Source: Cellulophaga sp. HaHa_2_95 (lineage in GTDB: Bacteria; Bacteroidota; Bacteroidia; Flavobacteriales; Flavobacteriaceae). Taken from it: a stretch of 64,000 nucleotides of DNA. How positions within the stretch are numbered: the first letter of the stretch is position 1; each line of letters begins with the position of its first letter. The stretch spans positions 2,542,001 to 2,606,000 of the forward strand of contig NZ_CP058988.1 of NCBI RefSeq assembly GCF_019278565.1, read 5' to 3'. Positions 62,648 through 64,000 of this stretch are shown one piece after another. Made by a program: the position numbers and the translations under genes. A model generated the notes under the pieces. The model made no database searches. It saw only the letters and a program-made list of their open reading frames with translations, and was not told where the DNA came from.

Positions 62648-62990
62648 TTGCCTGACGATATAATACACTTGCGCGTAAGTTATATCTGCAATTATGTAAA
62701 ATAGCGAAGCTATTCGCCGTTTCTACTTATAATATCTATTTGTTCTATAATGTTCCGCGCCTGCCCGCCGAAGCATTTTGGCGTGGGAGGGTTATGTAAC
62801 TTGAGCTTTGATTACGGCATAAAAATAAAGATGAGAATCTTTTTTTTGAGCGAAATAGTGCGCGGGCAAAGTATCTAAAAATTTTCTTTGATTTTTTTTC
62901 TTTCTAGAAAGTTTCTTCTAAAAAGGTGATACAACACTTATTATATGAGCCGACGATAGGAGGTGAGTGTAATGTGTGTGGAATGAAAAT
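62648..62990 (+). repeat. Dispersed intergenic repeat, copy C (long)
   Basis: Same three-section order as copy B: TGACGATATAATACACTTG... to TATTCGCC (62652-62718), the GC-rich hairpin CGCCTGCCCGCC / GGCGTGGGAGGG with TTATGTAACTTGAGCTTTG (about 62757-62810), and GCCGACGATAGGAGGTGAG then GTAATGTG (about 62949-62980). The spacing differs slightly. Confidence 0.75.
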
Positions 62991-63086
62991 GTAATTTTAA
63001 TGACTATGTAAAGTAAATTTATACTCTTTCACTGGTTGTGTATCCAATATAATATACAACAATAGATGACATTTTAAATAAAGAAG

Positions 63087-63094
63087 TATTTTTG
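63087..63094 (+). promoter_or_regulatory. -7 box of the Crp/Fnr gene
   Basis: TATTTTTG, perfect TAnnTTTG, ending only four bases before the ATG at 63099; the message may be leaderless. Confidence 0.55.
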
Positions 63095-63098
63095 CTTT

Positions 63099-63671
63099 AT
63101 GGAAGACAAGTTACATTCACTAAGACAACATTTTGAAGAAATCGTTTCTTTAACTGATGAGGAGTGGAACTTTATACAATCTCATTTTGAATTTAAAAGT
63201 CTTAAAAAACACCAATTTTTAATACAAGTAGGGCAACCTGTAGACTTTGAATATTGGATTATAAAAGGCTTAGTAAAAGCCTATTCCATAGATGAAAAAG
63301 GCAAAGAACATATTCTTCAATTTGCTATGGAAAACTATTGGGTGAGCGACCATTGTGCTTTTCAGCATCAAGAACCAGGGACTATTTTTGTAGATTGTCT
63401 TGAAGATTCAGAGTTTTTCTGTTTGTCTTTAGAGAACAGGGAAAAAATTTGTTATGAAGTCCCTGCCGTTGCCAACTTTTTCAGAATTAAATCAAATCAC
63501 GGTTACATCAATCTACAGCAAAGAATCTTGTCTTTACTTACAATGACCGCAGAAAGTAGGTATGAGTATCTATTAAATAAGCTTCCAAAATTAATACAAC
63601 GCGTTCCTAAAAAATTAATCGCTTCTTATTTAGGCGTATCCAGAGAGACCTTAAGTCGTTTTAGTAGTTAA
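63099..63671 (+). CDS. Crp/Fnr family transcriptional regulator
   Basis: A 190-residue regulator: an N-terminal cyclic-nucleotide-binding-type barrel (about 15-125) and a C-terminal winged helix (about 140-190) ending with the recognition helix VPKKLIASYLGVSRETLSRF. The arginine and glutamate of a cAMP-binding phosphate cassette are not evident, so the ligand is probably not cAMP. A Crp-like palindrome at 63670-63691 overlaps its stop and lies upstream of the next secreted gene, a probable target. Confidence 0.9.
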   Translation: MEDKLHSLRQHFEEIVSLTDEEWNFIQSHFEFKSLKKHQFLIQVGQPVDFEYWIIKGLVKAYSIDEKGKEHILQFAMENYWVSDHCAFQHQEPGTIFVDCLEDSEFFCLSLENREKICYEVPAVANFFRIKSNHGYINLQQRILSLLTMTAESRYEYLLNKLPKLIQRVPKKLIASYLGVSRETLSRFSS

Positions 63672-63728
63672 AAGTGACCTACATCACTTTTCAAAATTGA
63701 TATACCTCACAAAAAATCCGTGATGTAT
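63670..63728 (+). promoter_or_regulatory. Two operator candidates between Crp/Fnr gene and next gene
   Basis: First: AAAAGTGA (63670-63677) - N6 - TCACTTTT (63684-63691), which contains GTGA-N6-TCAC, the half-site spacing of Crp. Second: ATACCTCAC (63702-63710) - N9 - GTGATGTAT (63720-63728), one mismatch. Both lie 60-120 bases before the ATG at 63790. Confidence 0.6.
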
Positions 63729-63789
63729 GTCCTCGCACACCCCTTTCTTTTCATAGAATTTTGTATCGAACAATTAAATACAATGTACT

Positions 63790-64000
63790 ATGAAAACTAC
63801 AAGAACACTTTTTCTATTATTTACAGTAATTGCTATAGGTTTTAATACCTATGCGCAAGAGGAAAAAAGACCGTTGATGGGTAACTCTTACGGTATTATC
63901 AATATTGATGAATACGTAACGCTACTTCCTAAAAGTCATAATGGTATCATCAAAGACATCAGATTAATAGACCGCGAACACGCTGGTGTTAGAATCTTCA
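63790..64000 (+). CDS. Start of a secreted protein, cut by the window end
   Basis: The first 70 codons: signal peptide MKTTRTLFLLFTVIAIGFNTYAQ, then EEKRPLMGNSYGIINIDEYVT..., beta-rich and of unknown family. Its upstream region holds Crp-like palindromes, so it may be controlled by the neighbouring regulator. It is open at 64000, so the length and function cannot be told. Confidence 0.75.
   Translation, partial: MKTTRTLFLLFTVIAIGFNTYAQEEKRPLMGNSYGIINIDEYVTLLPKSHNGIIKDIRLIDREHAGVRIF

Noticed and set aside
62650..62990. Repeat copy C as a complete transposon
   Set aside because: No transposase frame, terminal inverted repeats or target duplication seen.

Overview
The window looks like chromosome of a marine or soil Flavobacteriaceae bacterium (Bacteroidota). 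DNA is AT-rich, promoters carry the Bacteroidota -7 box TAnnTTTG (often with a TTG near -33), the secreted cellulase ends in a type IX secretion sorting domain, and many products are lipoproteins with an LxxC lipobox or TPR/LytTR/GAF regulators typical of the family. The exact genus cannot be fixed from the window alone. No rRNA, tRNA or CRISPR array was seen.

Layout. 0-2.3 kb: cold-shock protein and a secreted GH5 cellulase. 2.3-6.8 kb: an NAD-salvage regulon, a Nudix-type NrtR repressor followed by a deoxyribosyltransferase-like protein, nicotinamide phosphoribosyltransferase, an ADP-ribosylglycohydrolase and a PRPP synthetase-like protein, with three matching operators. 6.8-14 kb: AraC regulator, a lipoprotein with duplicated domains, two tandem haloalkane-dehalogenase-like lipoproteins controlled by a TetR repressor with two visible operators, an SDR protein lacking its catalytic Tyr, and an ECF sigma factor. 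14-24.5 kb: TesA/YbbA/YbbP cluster, two histidine kinases, and an NhaC-family transporter preceded by a leader RNA that resembles the SAM-I/SAM-IV riboswitch clan. 24.8-28.6 kb: pyruvate oxidase-like enzyme, membrane protein and an outer-membrane barrel.

28.9-35.4 kb holds what I read as a complete retron of the three-component kind labelled type XIII: a WGR + ARM/HEAT repeat protein, a winged-helix SWIM zinc-finger protein, a non-coding msr-msd region with a perfect 21-bp inverted repeat inside a longer a1/a2 repeat, and a retron-type reverse transcriptase. Two leucine-rich-repeat genes follow, the second with a homopolymer frameshift in its signal peptide.

38.8-57 kb: an S9 peptidase broken by one stop codon, acyltransferase, LytTR regulator, a divergent Fur-family/MerC pair with two operators and decayed ABC-transporter remnants behind it, then a long minus-strand set of polyphosphate kinase, barrel protein, Na+/H+ antiporter, K+ channel, HtrA-like protease, a Rieske-thiamine-enzyme fusion and small membrane proteins. 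57-63 kb is an accessory zone of single genes separated by three copies of a dispersed intergenic repeat, including a metzincin-like gene with two lesions. The window ends with a Crp/Fnr regulator, two inverted-repeat operator candidates and the start of a secreted protein.
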